From: a virus | Virus record (IMG/VR): IMGVR_UViG_3300035670_000995 | Span: 1-29,207 of that record | Strand: one strand, 5' to 3' | DNA length: 29,207 nt | Shown: positions 13,350-21,009 of the stretch, one piece after another | Position numbering within the stretch: position 1 is the first letter of the stretch | How the letters are laid out: every line of letters starts with the position of its first letter | Notes under the pieces: generated by a model | Seen by the model: only the letters and a program-made list of their open reading frames with translations | Told to the model about the DNA's origin: nothing | Databases searched by the model: none | Translations under genes and position numbers: made by a program

Positions 13350-16300
13350 GGACGGATATAGACCCAGCCTCCTGCTGAGTGAATTGAATGGGTTGCTCCG
13401 CTTCCCGAGGGGCATTCAACCTGCTCGCGGTAGGCAGAGTAACCGGCAGTATTACTTCCTGTCGGACCAGACGAAGTGGTGGCGGCCTGGGTTCCGTTGA
13501 TGTAGAGGGTGACGTTGCCCGTGCCGTCCGAGTAAATCGTCCAGTTGACGGCCTCGGCAAGGGCAGGCGCTGTGCTCGATGAAACGGCGGTTTGAGAGGT
13601 TCCGTTGTGCACGATGAGCTCGATGACGTTGGAGGTGCCTCCGACCTTCTTGATGCCGATGCCCTTCTGAGTCATAGCCCCAACCGTGTTTGTGGTATAA
13701 CCTCCTAGGGTGACATAGATGCAGGTGTTTGCATTCCCAGCGTAACCTGTGATTCCGAAAGTAGTAGTTCCAGACATCACGATCTTGTTGCTGAAGTTAA
13801 TTTGCCCGAAGTTGGCAGTGCTCCAGGAAGGCATCGCATTAGCGGCTCCGGCAAGTCCTAGGCTGAAAGATGCACGGCCAACGGCAGTGCTATTAAGATA
13901 GGCTTCGCGTGCTCCGTGAACTGTTCCAGTATTCGCAGTGACCGCACCAGACCCAAAGACGGCAGTTGCATTGGCAGCGGTAAGCGAACGCAGATAAGGC
14001 GAAGCGGTCGTGACAGGAATCTGCGAGACAGGCACCACCCGACCCGTGTCGGTTCCCGTGATGATTTCTGCCAGAGTCGCCAGTTCGACCTTGCCGGCGG
14101 TGGTCGTCGAGGCGGCAGGGACAAGCGCGTCGGACTCAGACTTCGAGTAGACGTCGAGGTTCGTCCTGGCGCTCGATGCCGAAGCGAGGTCGCTTAGGTT
14201 GTTGGCGGTCTTTGCGAAGGCCGTGTCGGCGTAGGTCGCCGCCGTGCCAAGGCCGGAGATGTCAGAGGTCGAGAGCGTGACCGCACCCGTGCGGCCCGCC
14301 ACCGAAGTCACCGGGGCCGTGGTCAGGTAGCCAGCAGGGTTGGAGCTGAGAGGGTAGTAGAGACCATTGGCAACGGACGTGGTCGAGTAGTCGGAGGCCG
14401 AAGCCGTGGCCATCGTGCCTAGGCCGAGGTTCGTGCGGGCCGTGGAGACCGAAGCCAGTCCGCTCAGATTGTCGGCCTTGAGCAGGAAGCCAGACGGGCC
14501 AGGGTAGGCGACAGTCTGCGTGCTCGCGTCAGGGAAGCGAAGTTCGGTCGGCGTGATGCGGAACTTGATGGCGCCGCTCGATACGAAGGTGATGTCGTTT
14601 CCGGGCAGGAGACGGATGTAGTTGTTCGCATCCTCCTCGACCTGGACTTGGGCGGAGTTAGTTCCGCTCGGGCCGACGGTCAGGACGCCGTCGACGCTGG
14701 GCTCGAGGATCGTGGCGTAGGTCGTGCTGGCCGCGCTGGTCGTCAAGTACGACGACATTCCCGAGATGGTCTGGTAGGTGCTCGCGGCTGTCGTGCTGAG
14801 GAGGTACGGAGAGAGCGCAGCCGAAGTGATATATCCCTGCGACGTGACCCACGACTCCGTAGCATAGCCCGTAAGGCTCGAGCTCGTCAGGAAGCCCGAG
14901 GGGTTGCCAGTCAGGGGATAGAAGCCCGCCGTCACCCACGACTCGGTAGCATAGCCGGAGAGGCTGGCCGAGGTCAGGTAGCCTTGCGAGGTCACCCAGG
15001 ACTCAGTCGCGTAGCCCGTCAGCGCCGACGAGGTGATGTAGCCCGAGGGGTTAGTCAGCGGGTAGTAGGTCGAGGCCGCAGCCGAAGTCGTCAGGTAGGA
15101 CGACATCCCCGCGATCGTCTGATAGGTCGAGGCCGCCGTCGAGCTGAGGAGGTACGGGCTCAGGGCCGAGGAGGTGATGTAGCCCTGGGAGGTGACCCAC
15201 GACTCCGTCGCGTAGCCCGAGAGGGCGGACGAGGTGATGTAGCCGGCGGGGTTCGTCGTGCTGTACTTGCCGTCGAGCGCGGACTGGAGGTCGGTCTGCG
15301 AGGAGAGGGTTCCCGTGATGGTTCCCCACGCGGTCGCACCAGCAGGGCCGGGGTAGGCGGTCGTCTGGACCGTGGCGTCGGGGAAGGTGATGCCGACGGA
15401 CGGCTGGATCGTAAAGGAGCCGGAGGTCGCGTGCGTCAGCGAAAGGGAGGTCGGGCCAAGGTTCGCGACATTGGATCCAGAACCCTGCACGGTCACGCCC
15501 GCAAAGGTCGGGGTGTCGAGGGAGCCAAGGCCGAGGTTGGTACGCGAGGTGCTCAGGGAGGCGAGCCCGTCAAGGTTGCCTGCCTTCGTCAGGTAGGCCG
15601 TCATGCCCGAGACGGACTGCTTCGCGTCCAAGGCGGACTGGAGGTCGGTCTGGTCGGACAACGTGCCGGTGATGCCACCCCAAGCCACGCCCGAGGTGTC
15701 CGTGCCGTTAATCCACAGGCCTTGCGCCGCGTCGTACTTGAGCACCTGTCCGTTTGCGGGGTCGTCAAGGAGCACGTCGTGCAGCTCGCCCAGCTCGTAG
15801 CCGTTCTGAATGCGGACTTCGATTTCGCCCTGGTTCGCATGGACGCGGACGACGTTGCCGAGGAAGACCGCGTGGGCGGGCGTGGCGGGAGGGGTCGGGC
15901 TGACGATCTGGCCGGCGGTGGTCGAAAGCCAGAGGTTAGCGCCGGCCGTAAAGGCGGTCGTGTCCAGCCCCTTGAGGAGGCCCATCGTGACGGCCTGCCC
16001 GTTCTGGTTCGTAGGGATGTCCTGGGCGAGGATGGCGAAGGTCTTCGAGGACGAGGACTCGCTGGAGGCGCTTGCCTTGGTCACGAGGGGCTTGTTGCCC
16101 GCTCCGCCGGAGATGTAGACCACCGTACCCTTGGTCAGGGTCGCCCCGGTCTCGTTGCGGACGGTGGCCTGCACGGTCGCCGCGTAGTTGTCGAACCAGG
16201 CGGTGTCGTAAGAGGTGTCCGAGGCCTTGAGCAGCACCTGACCCTCGAGGCCTCCAGAAGGCACGCCGACGCCGGGCTCGCCCTGAGGGCCAGCGGGGCC

Positions 16301-16474
16301 GGCAGGGCCGGTCGCACCCGCAGGGCCTTGGGGCCCGGGGACGCCCACGGAGCCCGTCAAGGTGCCCGTGATGATGCCCGAGATGGTGCCCGTGACCGTG
16401 GACTGGTCGGCCGCAAACGTGCCGGTGATAGTCCCGAAGGTCGAGGCCGTCGAAGTGATCGTCGCGTCAGGCAT
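13346..16474 (-). CDS. repetitive tail fibre with collagen-like segment
   Basis: The 1042-aa protein is the probable receptor-binding fibre. It begins with a beta-rich attachment region. Residues 44-70 then form a collagen-like Gly-X-Y run (GVPGPQGPAGATGPAGPAGP and on), a common trimer-forming spacer. The long shaft is built of repeats: four copies of YATESWVT, two of SPYLLS followed by TAASTYQTI, two of ITGTLS-QTDLQSALD and three of NLS-LAS-S-ARTNL. The C-terminal 180 residues are a beta-rich, Gly/Thr/Ser-rich domain that may fold like a lectin or jelly roll and bind the host. Its coding region (about 13350-14000) is less GC-rich than the shaft, which fits exchange of receptor tips. The small gene at 13137 is coupled to it. 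Confidence 0.92.
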   Translation of the reverse strand: MPDATITSTASTFGTITGTFAADQSTVTGTISGIITGTLTGSVGVPGPQGPAGATGPAGPAGPQGEPGVGVPSGGLEGQVLLKASDTSYDTAWFDNYAATVQATVRNETGATLTKGTVVYISGGAGNKPLVTKASASSESSSSKTFAILAQDIPTNQNGQAVTMGLLKGLDTTAFTAGANLWLSTTAGQIVSPTPPATPAHAVFLGNVVRVHANQGEIEVRIQNGYELGELHDVLLDDPANGQVLKYDAAQGLWINGTDTSGVAWGGITGTLSDQTDLQSALDAKQSVSGMTAYLTKAGNLDGLASLSTSRTNLGLGSLDTPTFAGVTVQGSGSNVANLGPTSLSLTHATSGSFTIQPSVGITFPDATVQTTAYPGPAGATAWGTITGTLSSQTDLQSALDGKYSTTNPAGYITSSALSGYATESWVTSQGYITSSALSPYLLSSTAASTYQTIAGMSSYLTTSAAASTYYPLTNPSGYITSSALTGYATESWVTSQGYLTSASLSGYATESWVTAGFYPLTGNPSGFLTSSSLTGYATESWVTSQGYITSAALSPYLLSTTAASTYQTISGMSSYLTTSAASTTYATILEPSVDGVLTVGPSGTNSAQVQVEEDANNYIRLLPGNDITFVSSGAIKFRITPTELRFPDASTQTVAYPGPSGFLLKADNLSGLASVSTARTNLGLGTMATASASDYSTTSVANGLYYPLSSNPAGYLTTAPVTSVAGRTGAVTLSTSDISGLGTAATYADTAFAKTANNLSDLASASSARTNLDVYSKSESDALVPAASTTTAGKVELATLAEIITGTDTGRVVPVSQIPVTTASPYLRSLTAANATAVFGSGAVTANTGTVHGAREAYLNSTAVGRASFSLGLAGAANAMPSWSTANFGQINFSNKIVMSGTTTFGITGYAGNANTCIYVTLGGYTTNTVGAMTQKGIGIKKVGGTSNVIELIVHNGTSQTAVSSSTAPALAEAVNWTIYSDGTGNVTLYINGTQAATTSSGPTGSNTAGYSAYREQVECPSGSGATHSIHSAGGWVYIRP

Positions 16475-16483
16475 GGTCGGCGC

Positions 16484-16804
16484 TTAGACGGTGACGCTGT
16501 CGATGACGTTGACGCGGAAAATTTCGGTGCGGGAGATGCTCGAGGCGCTGAAGGCGAACTTGATGTCCCAGCGAGCCGTCCCGATGGCCCAGTTGCTGGT
16601 GTCGCCCGAGTAGACAACTGTGAAGGACAGTCCGTCCACCGCCTTGGTCACCGTCATGTCGTAGACGTTCATCTGGCGGTCCTCCAGGGAGGACGTGATG
16701 GTGGTCGTCGTAAGGTCGGCAGGGCCGGTCGCCCCGGGAGTCCAGGTGAACGTGCAGGCGAAGGTGTTGCCCCTCGAAAGCGTGACGGTGTTAGAGCAGC
16801 TCAT
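16484..16804 (-). CDS. BppU-like beta-sandwich tail protein
   Basis: The 106-aa product is beta-rich (TVTLSRGNTFACTFTW, then LSFTVVYSGDTSNWAIGTARWDIKF, then EIFRVNVIDSVTV). This order of strands, with the RG-TF start, the W-GTARWDI middle and the final RV-V, resembles the BppU/Ig-like N-terminal domains found beside phage fibre genes. It would link the fibre to the tail end. It lies 9 bases before the fibre gene and is preceded by the exact 16-bp element at 16816-16831. The assignment is by eye. Confidence 0.65.
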   Translation of the reverse strand: MSCSNTVTLSRGNTFACTFTWTPGATGPADLTTTTITSSLEDRQMNVYDMTVTKAVDGLSFTVVYSGDTSNWAIGTARWDIKFAFSASSISRTEIFRVNVIDSVTV

Positions 16805-16815
16805 CGGGTCTTAAC

Positions 16816-16831
16816 CTTGCCCCGATTGGAA
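16816..16831 (-). repeat. 16-bp intergenic element, copy 2
   Basis: The sequence cttgccccgattggaa (TTCCAATCGGGGCAAG in the direction of transcription) is identical to the copy at 26710-26725. Here it lies 11 bases before the ATG at 16804 and just after the stop of the previous gene. It may be a promoter part or a translation-initiation signal. Confidence 0.7.
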
Positions 16832-16839
16832 GGGTGGGG

Positions 16840-17394
16840 TCAGAAGGCCGTGAAGGTGTCAATGGCCGTCACCGAAGTGATCGCGTTGAAGCCGATGTTC
16901 TGGCCGTACCAAGGGGGGTAGGTCGCCGGGTTGTTCTCAAAGGCGTCCGAGGTGGTCGTGAACGTCCCCGATGAGTAGGTAACGGTCAGGCCGACGAGGG
17001 AGTCGGCGATGTCCGTCTCGTCGAGGTAGTTGTTTACGCTCGTGTAGTTCGGGTTCAGCGTGTCGTTGCCCGACCAGTCGTAGGCGCCGACGCTGAAGAA
17101 GGAGTCTGACACCCCTAGCCCGTTCTGGAAGCCGACGATGGGGCCGGAGTATTCGGTGTGGGAGGCGCTGCTGCTGTCCGTCCAAGAGGAGGTGGCAGGC
17201 CATTGGGCCACGCGCACGAACAACCCCTCGTCGGCGTGGAAGCCCGAGTCGATGGTCAGGTTGTGGGGTTGCGTCTGGACCGCGGCGTCCGTCTCGAACT
17301 GGTCATACGCTCCGATCAGGGCGCAGCGCAGTTTGCCCCAGGTCGAGTAGATACCCGCCGAGGCACCCGTCGACTGGCCGATGATTTCGCCCAT
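16840..17394 (-). CDS. tail structural protein of unknown function
   Basis: The 184-aa product starts at the ATG at 17394 (MGEIIGQSTGASAGIYSTWG), overlapping the preceding stop by one base (TGATG). It is rich in Ser, Thr, Asp, Asn and aromatic residues and is probably all-beta, as expected for a distal tail or baseplate protein. The open frame upstream of 17394 is shadow of the next gene. Gene order suggests the tail tip or hub, but I see no Dit/Tal hallmark. Confidence 0.7.
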   Translation of the reverse strand: MGEIIGQSTGASAGIYSTWGKLRCALIGAYDQFETDAAVQTQPHNLTIDSGFHADEGLFVRVAQWPATSSWTDSSSASHTEYSGPIVGFQNGLGVSDSFFSVGAYDWSGNDTLNPNYTSVNNYLDETDIADSLVGLTVTYSSGTFTTTSDAFENNPATYPPWYGQNIGFNAITSVTAIDTFTAF

Positions 17395-17960
17395 CAGATG
17401 CGGGCGTAGAAGTACTTGGCCGTGATGCCGGCGAGCTTGATGCGGTCGGACCAGAGGGAGCCGGTGACGTATTGGTTCACCGAGATGCTGGGGCCCGTGC
17501 CTTCGGTGGCGATGGCCAGCAGGACATAGCCGTAGGTGTCGGTGTCGGCCAGCGCCGTGTCGGAGCAGACGATACGCGGGTACTCGTCCTCGGTGTCCGT
17601 CTGCCCGGGGTAGGCTCCGCTGGTCTGGTCGACTCCTGCACGCAGGTAGATGTAGCACTGATGGGTCGTCGCGTCGAAGGGGGTCATCACGGACACAGGC
17701 CAGTCGGGAGCGCTCCCGCTGGTGCGGTCGAGTTTGACCCAGACCGAGTCCTCGTCGATCTGCGGGACTTCGTTGTTCAGCGTGCCAGGGACGACTTGGA
17801 ACAGCCATGCCGAGCCGGCCGTGTCGTAGACGACGTTGACCACCTTGAAGGGGTGGTTGTTCGGTTGGACTGACGGCGACGGAAAAGGGTCGGACGTGTC
17901 CAGCGTGAAGCCGTGCGCCGACGAGTCGAAGGTGTAGCCGACTCCGGGTTGGATCTTCAT
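17394..17960 (-). CDS. tail structural protein of unknown function
   Basis: The 188-aa product begins MKIQPGVGYTFDSSAHGF and is beta-rich with many aromatic and acidic residues. It is coupled by one-base TGATG overlaps to genes on both sides, so three distal tail genes (18796 to 16840) are made from one message. The lack of a signal peptide and the location between tape measure and fibre support a virion role. No named family is recognised. Confidence 0.7.
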   Translation of the reverse strand: MKIQPGVGYTFDSSAHGFTLDTSDPFPSPSVQPNNHPFKVVNVVYDTAGSAWLFQVVPGTLNNEVPQIDEDSVWVKLDRTSGSAPDWPVSVMTPFDATTHQCYIYLRAGVDQTSGAYPGQTDTEDEYPRIVCSDTALADTDTYGYVLLAIATEGTGPSISVNQYVTGSLWSDRIKLAGITAKYFYARI

Positions 17961-18796
17961 CAGGCCGAGGCGTAGACGGCGGAGGGGTAGCCGTCGCGGT
18001 TGAAGCGGATTTCGTAGTTCACCTTGTAAAGGCTTCCGAAGTCCTCGGTGCTAACCTGCGCAAGGAGAAGCTGGTTCTTGCTGCTGACCGTGAAGGTCGA
18101 ACCCATGTATGAAGGCAGAAGGTTGATGCTGTTAAAAGAGCTGGTTCCAGAAGTCTTGCCTACGCGTTCAATAAGCCCGGTGACGTGAGAGGACTGAGAC
18201 GTGTAGAAAAAGCCAGAGAAAGAAGTCTGCGGGGCGAGGTAGTTGGTCTTGCCGTAGAAGTCCTTGTATTGGGCGACCTTGAAGCCCTTGAAGCTCTTGC
18301 CGGACGCCTGCTCGAACGTGGCGCCGTTGTTGCCGACGTACTCCGTCGTATTGTTAGGACCAGGGGTGGAGGCGTAGACCGGGGCTGAGATGGTGCCCGT
18401 GCCAACGCCCGCGATGGGCGAGCCGGAGAAGCCCGTGGCGAGCTCGAAGAAGTTAGGGTGGGTCGTGATGTGCTCAGATGTCAGGCCTTGCGAGCCGGAG
18501 ACTTGCGGGTTCGTCCTCAGGCCGCTGTTCACATTAAGGTCAATCCCGACGTAATCCACCGTTAGGGTGGCGATGCCGAGGGCGTCGAATGTGGCGTTGT
18601 ACTTGTGCGCGTCGCACTGTGCATACTGTGCGATAGGGCAGGCCACTCCGCGACCTCCAAGCACGTCAAAGTCGTATGACTGATCTACCTTGAAGGTAGC
18701 CGTGACGGTAAGGAGCCCGTATCCGTCAGCGGACACTTTCGCCCCTGGTTGGTTAACCGGGCTTAGGAGGGTGTTGCCTGTTTCGATGCGTGCCAT
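17960..18796 (-). CDS. distal tail protein of unknown function
   Basis: The 278-aa product follows the tape measure gene by 3 bases, the usual place for a Dit-like or hub protein. It is beta-rich and Gly/Ser/Thr-rich (GYGLLTVTATFKVD near the start, FTVSSKNQLLLAQVS near the end). There are four cysteine codons, three of them in the first 65 residues. I cannot show homology to Dit/gpM or Tal/gpJ, so it is a candidate baseplate or tip protein by position only. GC content drops a little around 18050-18200. Confidence 0.7.
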   Translation of the reverse strand: MARIETGNTLLSPVNQPGAKVSADGYGLLTVTATFKVDQSYDFDVLGGRGVACPIAQYAQCDAHKYNATFDALGIATLTVDYVGIDLNVNSGLRTNPQVSGSQGLTSEHITTHPNFFELATGFSGSPIAGVGTGTISAPVYASTPGPNNTTEYVGNNGATFEQASGKSFKGFKVAQYKDFYGKTNYLAPQTSFSGFFYTSQSSHVTGLIERVGKTSGTSSFNSINLLPSYMGSTFTVSSKNQLLLAQVSTEDFGSLYKVNYEIRFNRDGYPSAVYASA

Positions 18797-18799
18797 GGT

Positions 18800-19555
18800 T
18801 TATTTGGAAGGGGTCTTAGTGAAGTCCTGTGATCCGAATGGATTTCGGTCTACAAGGTTCTGAAGGATGAGATTTGTCTTCTTGGTTTCTTCGAGCTGAG
18901 AAGTCATGGCTTCGAGCACCGGGTTCGGTCCGACGCCGATGACGTTTCCGAACCCTTCAGGGCCTTTGAAGTCCTTTTCCTTGTCTTTGAAAATTGGGGC
19001 AAACTTCTTTCCCTCTTCTGAGGCTAGGAATGTATCTAGCATTCGCTTTTGAAAGTCCTTGTTTCTATATAGAGCCTCATAGCTTGGCTGACCCATGCCC
19101 ATTGATTGCACGAGCATTCTGTTCGTACCTTCTGAAAGAAACTGACGCTGAGCTGCCGCGCCTTGTTCAGTAAGGGAAAAGTCCCTAGCCATCTTAATCA
19201 TACCAGCCTCGACGTCTTCGGCTTCTTTCTTATTTGCGGCCTTCATCTTGAGGAAGTTCGCAAGCCTAGTCTGTTCAGTGGTAGCAAGCTTTGTCTCGCC
19301 TTGCGCGATCAGGTCAAACCCTTCCTGAGCAGACCTTTTTGCGTCTTCAATGCTTTGCGAAATCAAGGAAACCAACTGATTGACGATTACCATCGGTGCT
19401 ACGAACCCAAGGGCGATATCTTTAAATGCCGTCGAGAACTTCTTTTTGATGTCATCAACCTGTTTGACCATTCCATCAGTCGCCTTCTTGGCCTTGTCCA
19501 TGGCCTGCGGGACATCGGAGTTGGTCTTGATGTTTACTTCAAGGGATTGGGCCAT
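18800..19555 (-). CDS. short tail tape measure protein
   Basis: The 251-aa product starts at the ATG at 19555 (MAQSLEVNIKTNSDVPQAMD). It is helical and charged, with one hydrophobic region (DIALGFVAPMVIVNQLVSLI, residues about 47-66) and long amphipathic helices after it. That pattern is typical of tape measure proteins, which set tail length and are ejected with the DNA. At about 0.15 nm per residue it predicts a tail near 38 nm, very short for a siphovirus. Base composition is clearly more A/T-rich than the head genes. It overlaps the chaperone gene by 17 bases; the open frame further upstream is shadow unless frameshifting occurs. Confidence 0.7.
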   Translation of the reverse strand: MAQSLEVNIKTNSDVPQAMDKAKKATDGMVKQVDDIKKKFSTAFKDIALGFVAPMVIVNQLVSLISQSIEDAKRSAQEGFDLIAQGETKLATTEQTRLANFLKMKAANKKEAEDVEAGMIKMARDFSLTEQGAAAQRQFLSEGTNRMLVQSMGMGQPSYEALYRNKDFQKRMLDTFLASEEGKKFAPIFKDKEKDFKGPEGFGNVIGVGPNPVLEAMTSQLEETKKTNLILQNLVDRNPFGSQDFTKTPSK

Positions 19556-20132
19556 CGGTCGTAGGGGGGCTTTCCTTTGCAGATTTGGAAGCGGCCTCCT
19601 TGGCCTCCTCTTCCGCCATGAAGGCCTCCTCCTCTGGGGACATGATCGCCACGTCCGCACCCTTGCGGATGGCCAAGGCCGAGTTAAGCCAGATGGCCTG
19701 ACACTCCGGCATCTCCCACGCCCGCTGTTCAGGGATGCCAGACGCGATGAGGTTCGCCACGATGCTTAGAGGCCACGGCACGCCCTTGTCCCCTCCGCCC
19801 TTGGTCTTGGTCTGCTCCCAGAACTTCGGCCAGTCCTGGACGAGGATGTAGCCGGCGAAGGCCTCGAGCAGCTTCTCGAACTTGGCCGGGTTGCGCTCAA
19901 GGCTCAAGATGCGGAGGCGGTCCTTCCAGCCGATGTCGCCCAGGGGTTCCTCGGCGCATACTTGGCAGGCGAAGATGAGGTCGGCAGGGGTGATGCCTCG
20001 GGAGCCCGTGACCAGCGGGGAGTCAAAGGCCATCAGGCGGACGCGGTACTTCAGGCACCACGGGTAAAGCACTCGACCCAGCAGCCGAAATGGCGCCGGG
20101 TCGATGTATGCGTTCAGGAAGCGACGATCCAC
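19539..20132 (-). CDS. tail assembly chaperone (gpG-like position)
   Basis: The 197-aa product (GTG start at 20132) lies between the tube and tape measure genes, the standard slot of tail assembly chaperones. It is mostly helical and ends in an acidic, Ala/Glu-rich tail (SPEEEAFMAEEEAKEAASKS), as in many chaperones that hold the tape measure before tube assembly. Many phages make a second, longer form by a frameshift near the end. Here the last codons contain a run of six C (AGC CCC CCT) where a +1 slip would enter the tape measure frame, but this is unproven. Confidence 0.65.
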   Translation of the reverse strand: MDRRFLNAYIDPAPFRLLGRVLYPWCLKYRVRLMAFDSPLVTGSRGITPADLIFACQVCAEEPLGDIGWKDRLRILSLERNPAKFEKLLEAFAGYILVQDWPKFWEQTKTKGGGDKGVPWPLSIVANLIASGIPEQRAWEMPECQAIWLNSALAIRKGADVAIMSPEEEAFMAEEEAKEAASKSAKESPPTTDGPIP

Positions 20133-20166
20133 TCCCTTGAGACTACTCCCCTTGCGGGGGTGTCAA

Positions 20167-20544
20167 TCAGGGCGTGATGCCTTCGTAGTCGACCGCGGTG
20201 ATGGTCACGGCGGTGAAGCCCTTGTTCGAGCCCTTGTCGTCGACCTTGGTGATCGTGCCGACGAAGGACGCGGAGGCGGAGCCGGAGGGGTAGGCCGAAG
20301 CGGTGTTGACCGTGAAGGTCAGGGTGGCGCCGAGGACGGGCATGGTCGCCGTCTTGGCGATGCCTTCGATGGTGATCTCCGTCTTGCGGTCGTCGTAGCG
20401 GGCCGTCTTCGTGATGCCCGACTCGTCGGCCACGGTGGCCTCGGCGTTGAAGGAGGCCGAGAGGCTGTAGCTCTGAACGAAGAGGTTGGTGACAGTACCC
20501 GCGACTCCGTAGATGCAGGTGGTTCCGGTATCGATGGCGGCCAT
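20167..20544 (-). CDS. tail tube (major tail) protein
   Basis: The 125-aa product starts MAAIDTGTTCIYGVAGTVTN and is almost wholly beta (TEITIEGIAKTATMPVLGAT, then FTAVTITAVDYEGITP), with the small size of short tube proteins. It would stack as rings along the tape measure to form the tail tube. Gene order (terminator, tube, chaperone, tape measure) is exactly that of lambda-like tails. It is expected to be abundant. The preceding leader is A/T-rich without an SD sequence (CAATTACAAATG). Confidence 0.75.
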   Translation of the reverse strand: MAAIDTGTTCIYGVAGTVTNLFVQSYSLSASFNAEATVADESGITKTARYDDRKTEITIEGIAKTATMPVLGATLTFTVNTASAYPSGSASASFVGTITKVDDKGSNKGFTAVTITAVDYEGITP

Positions 20545-20568
20545 TTGTAATTGCGGGGGTTGGAAACC

Positions 20569-21003
20569 TTACGCGGCGGGCAGGACGACAAGGATGTCGA
20601 AGGCGAAGGATGTCGCCCAGGAGCGCTCGTCGATGCCCTCGTCCTCGGAGGTCATGGTCACGTCGTAGCAGGACGCGTCACCGCCCGAGGTGAAGGCCGA
20701 CTGGATGCTGGTCAGGTCACGCATATTGCCGGACAGGGCGGCGCAGCGGAGCCGGTGATCGGCGAGGGTCGTGTCGTCGGCGTTGGAAAAGAGGGTGATG
20801 CGGACCGAGCAGGCGTAGTTGCCCAGCCCCTCGGGGAGGTCGCCAGGAGCCCGGGCCGAGTCGCAGAGGACGACGGCTTTGGGCAAGGTCTGGGTCACGG
20901 CGCTGTCGCCCGTCAGGAACTGCACGGTGGTCAGCCCGGTCTGGGTCGAGAGGTAGGTGGCAAGCGTTGCTTCCACGATGTGGCGGATGGATTTGGTGCC
21001 CAT
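20569..21003 (-). CDS. tail terminator protein (gpU-like)
   Basis: The 144-aa product has an N-terminal helix (SIRHIVEATLATYLSTQTGL) and strands (TLPKAVVLCDSA, YACSVRITLFSNA, TSFAFDILVVLPAA) in the order of gpU-type tail terminators. These cap the finished tail tube and join it to the head. It lies between the neck protein and the tube genes, as U does in lambda. Sequence similarity is weak; position and fold pattern carry the call. Confidence 0.7.
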   Translation of the reverse strand: MGTKSIRHIVEATLATYLSTQTGLTTVQFLTGDSAVTQTLPKAVVLCDSARAPGDLPEGLGNYACSVRITLFSNADDTTLADHRLRCAALSGNMRDLTSIQSAFTSGGDASCYDVTMTSEDEGIDERSWATSFAFDILVVLPAA

Positions 21004-21009
21004 AAAGGT

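Noticed and set aside
14648-16921. Long plus-strand open frame of 757 codons
   Set aside because: It is antisense to the fibre gene and is very Arg/Gly-rich, a typical shadow in GC-rich DNA; the minus-strand fibre has clear repeats and a collagen segment.
19556-19660. N-terminal extension of the tape measure
   Set aside because: The residues are Arg/Pro-rich shadow of the chaperone gene; ATG at 19555 begins normal protein sequence.
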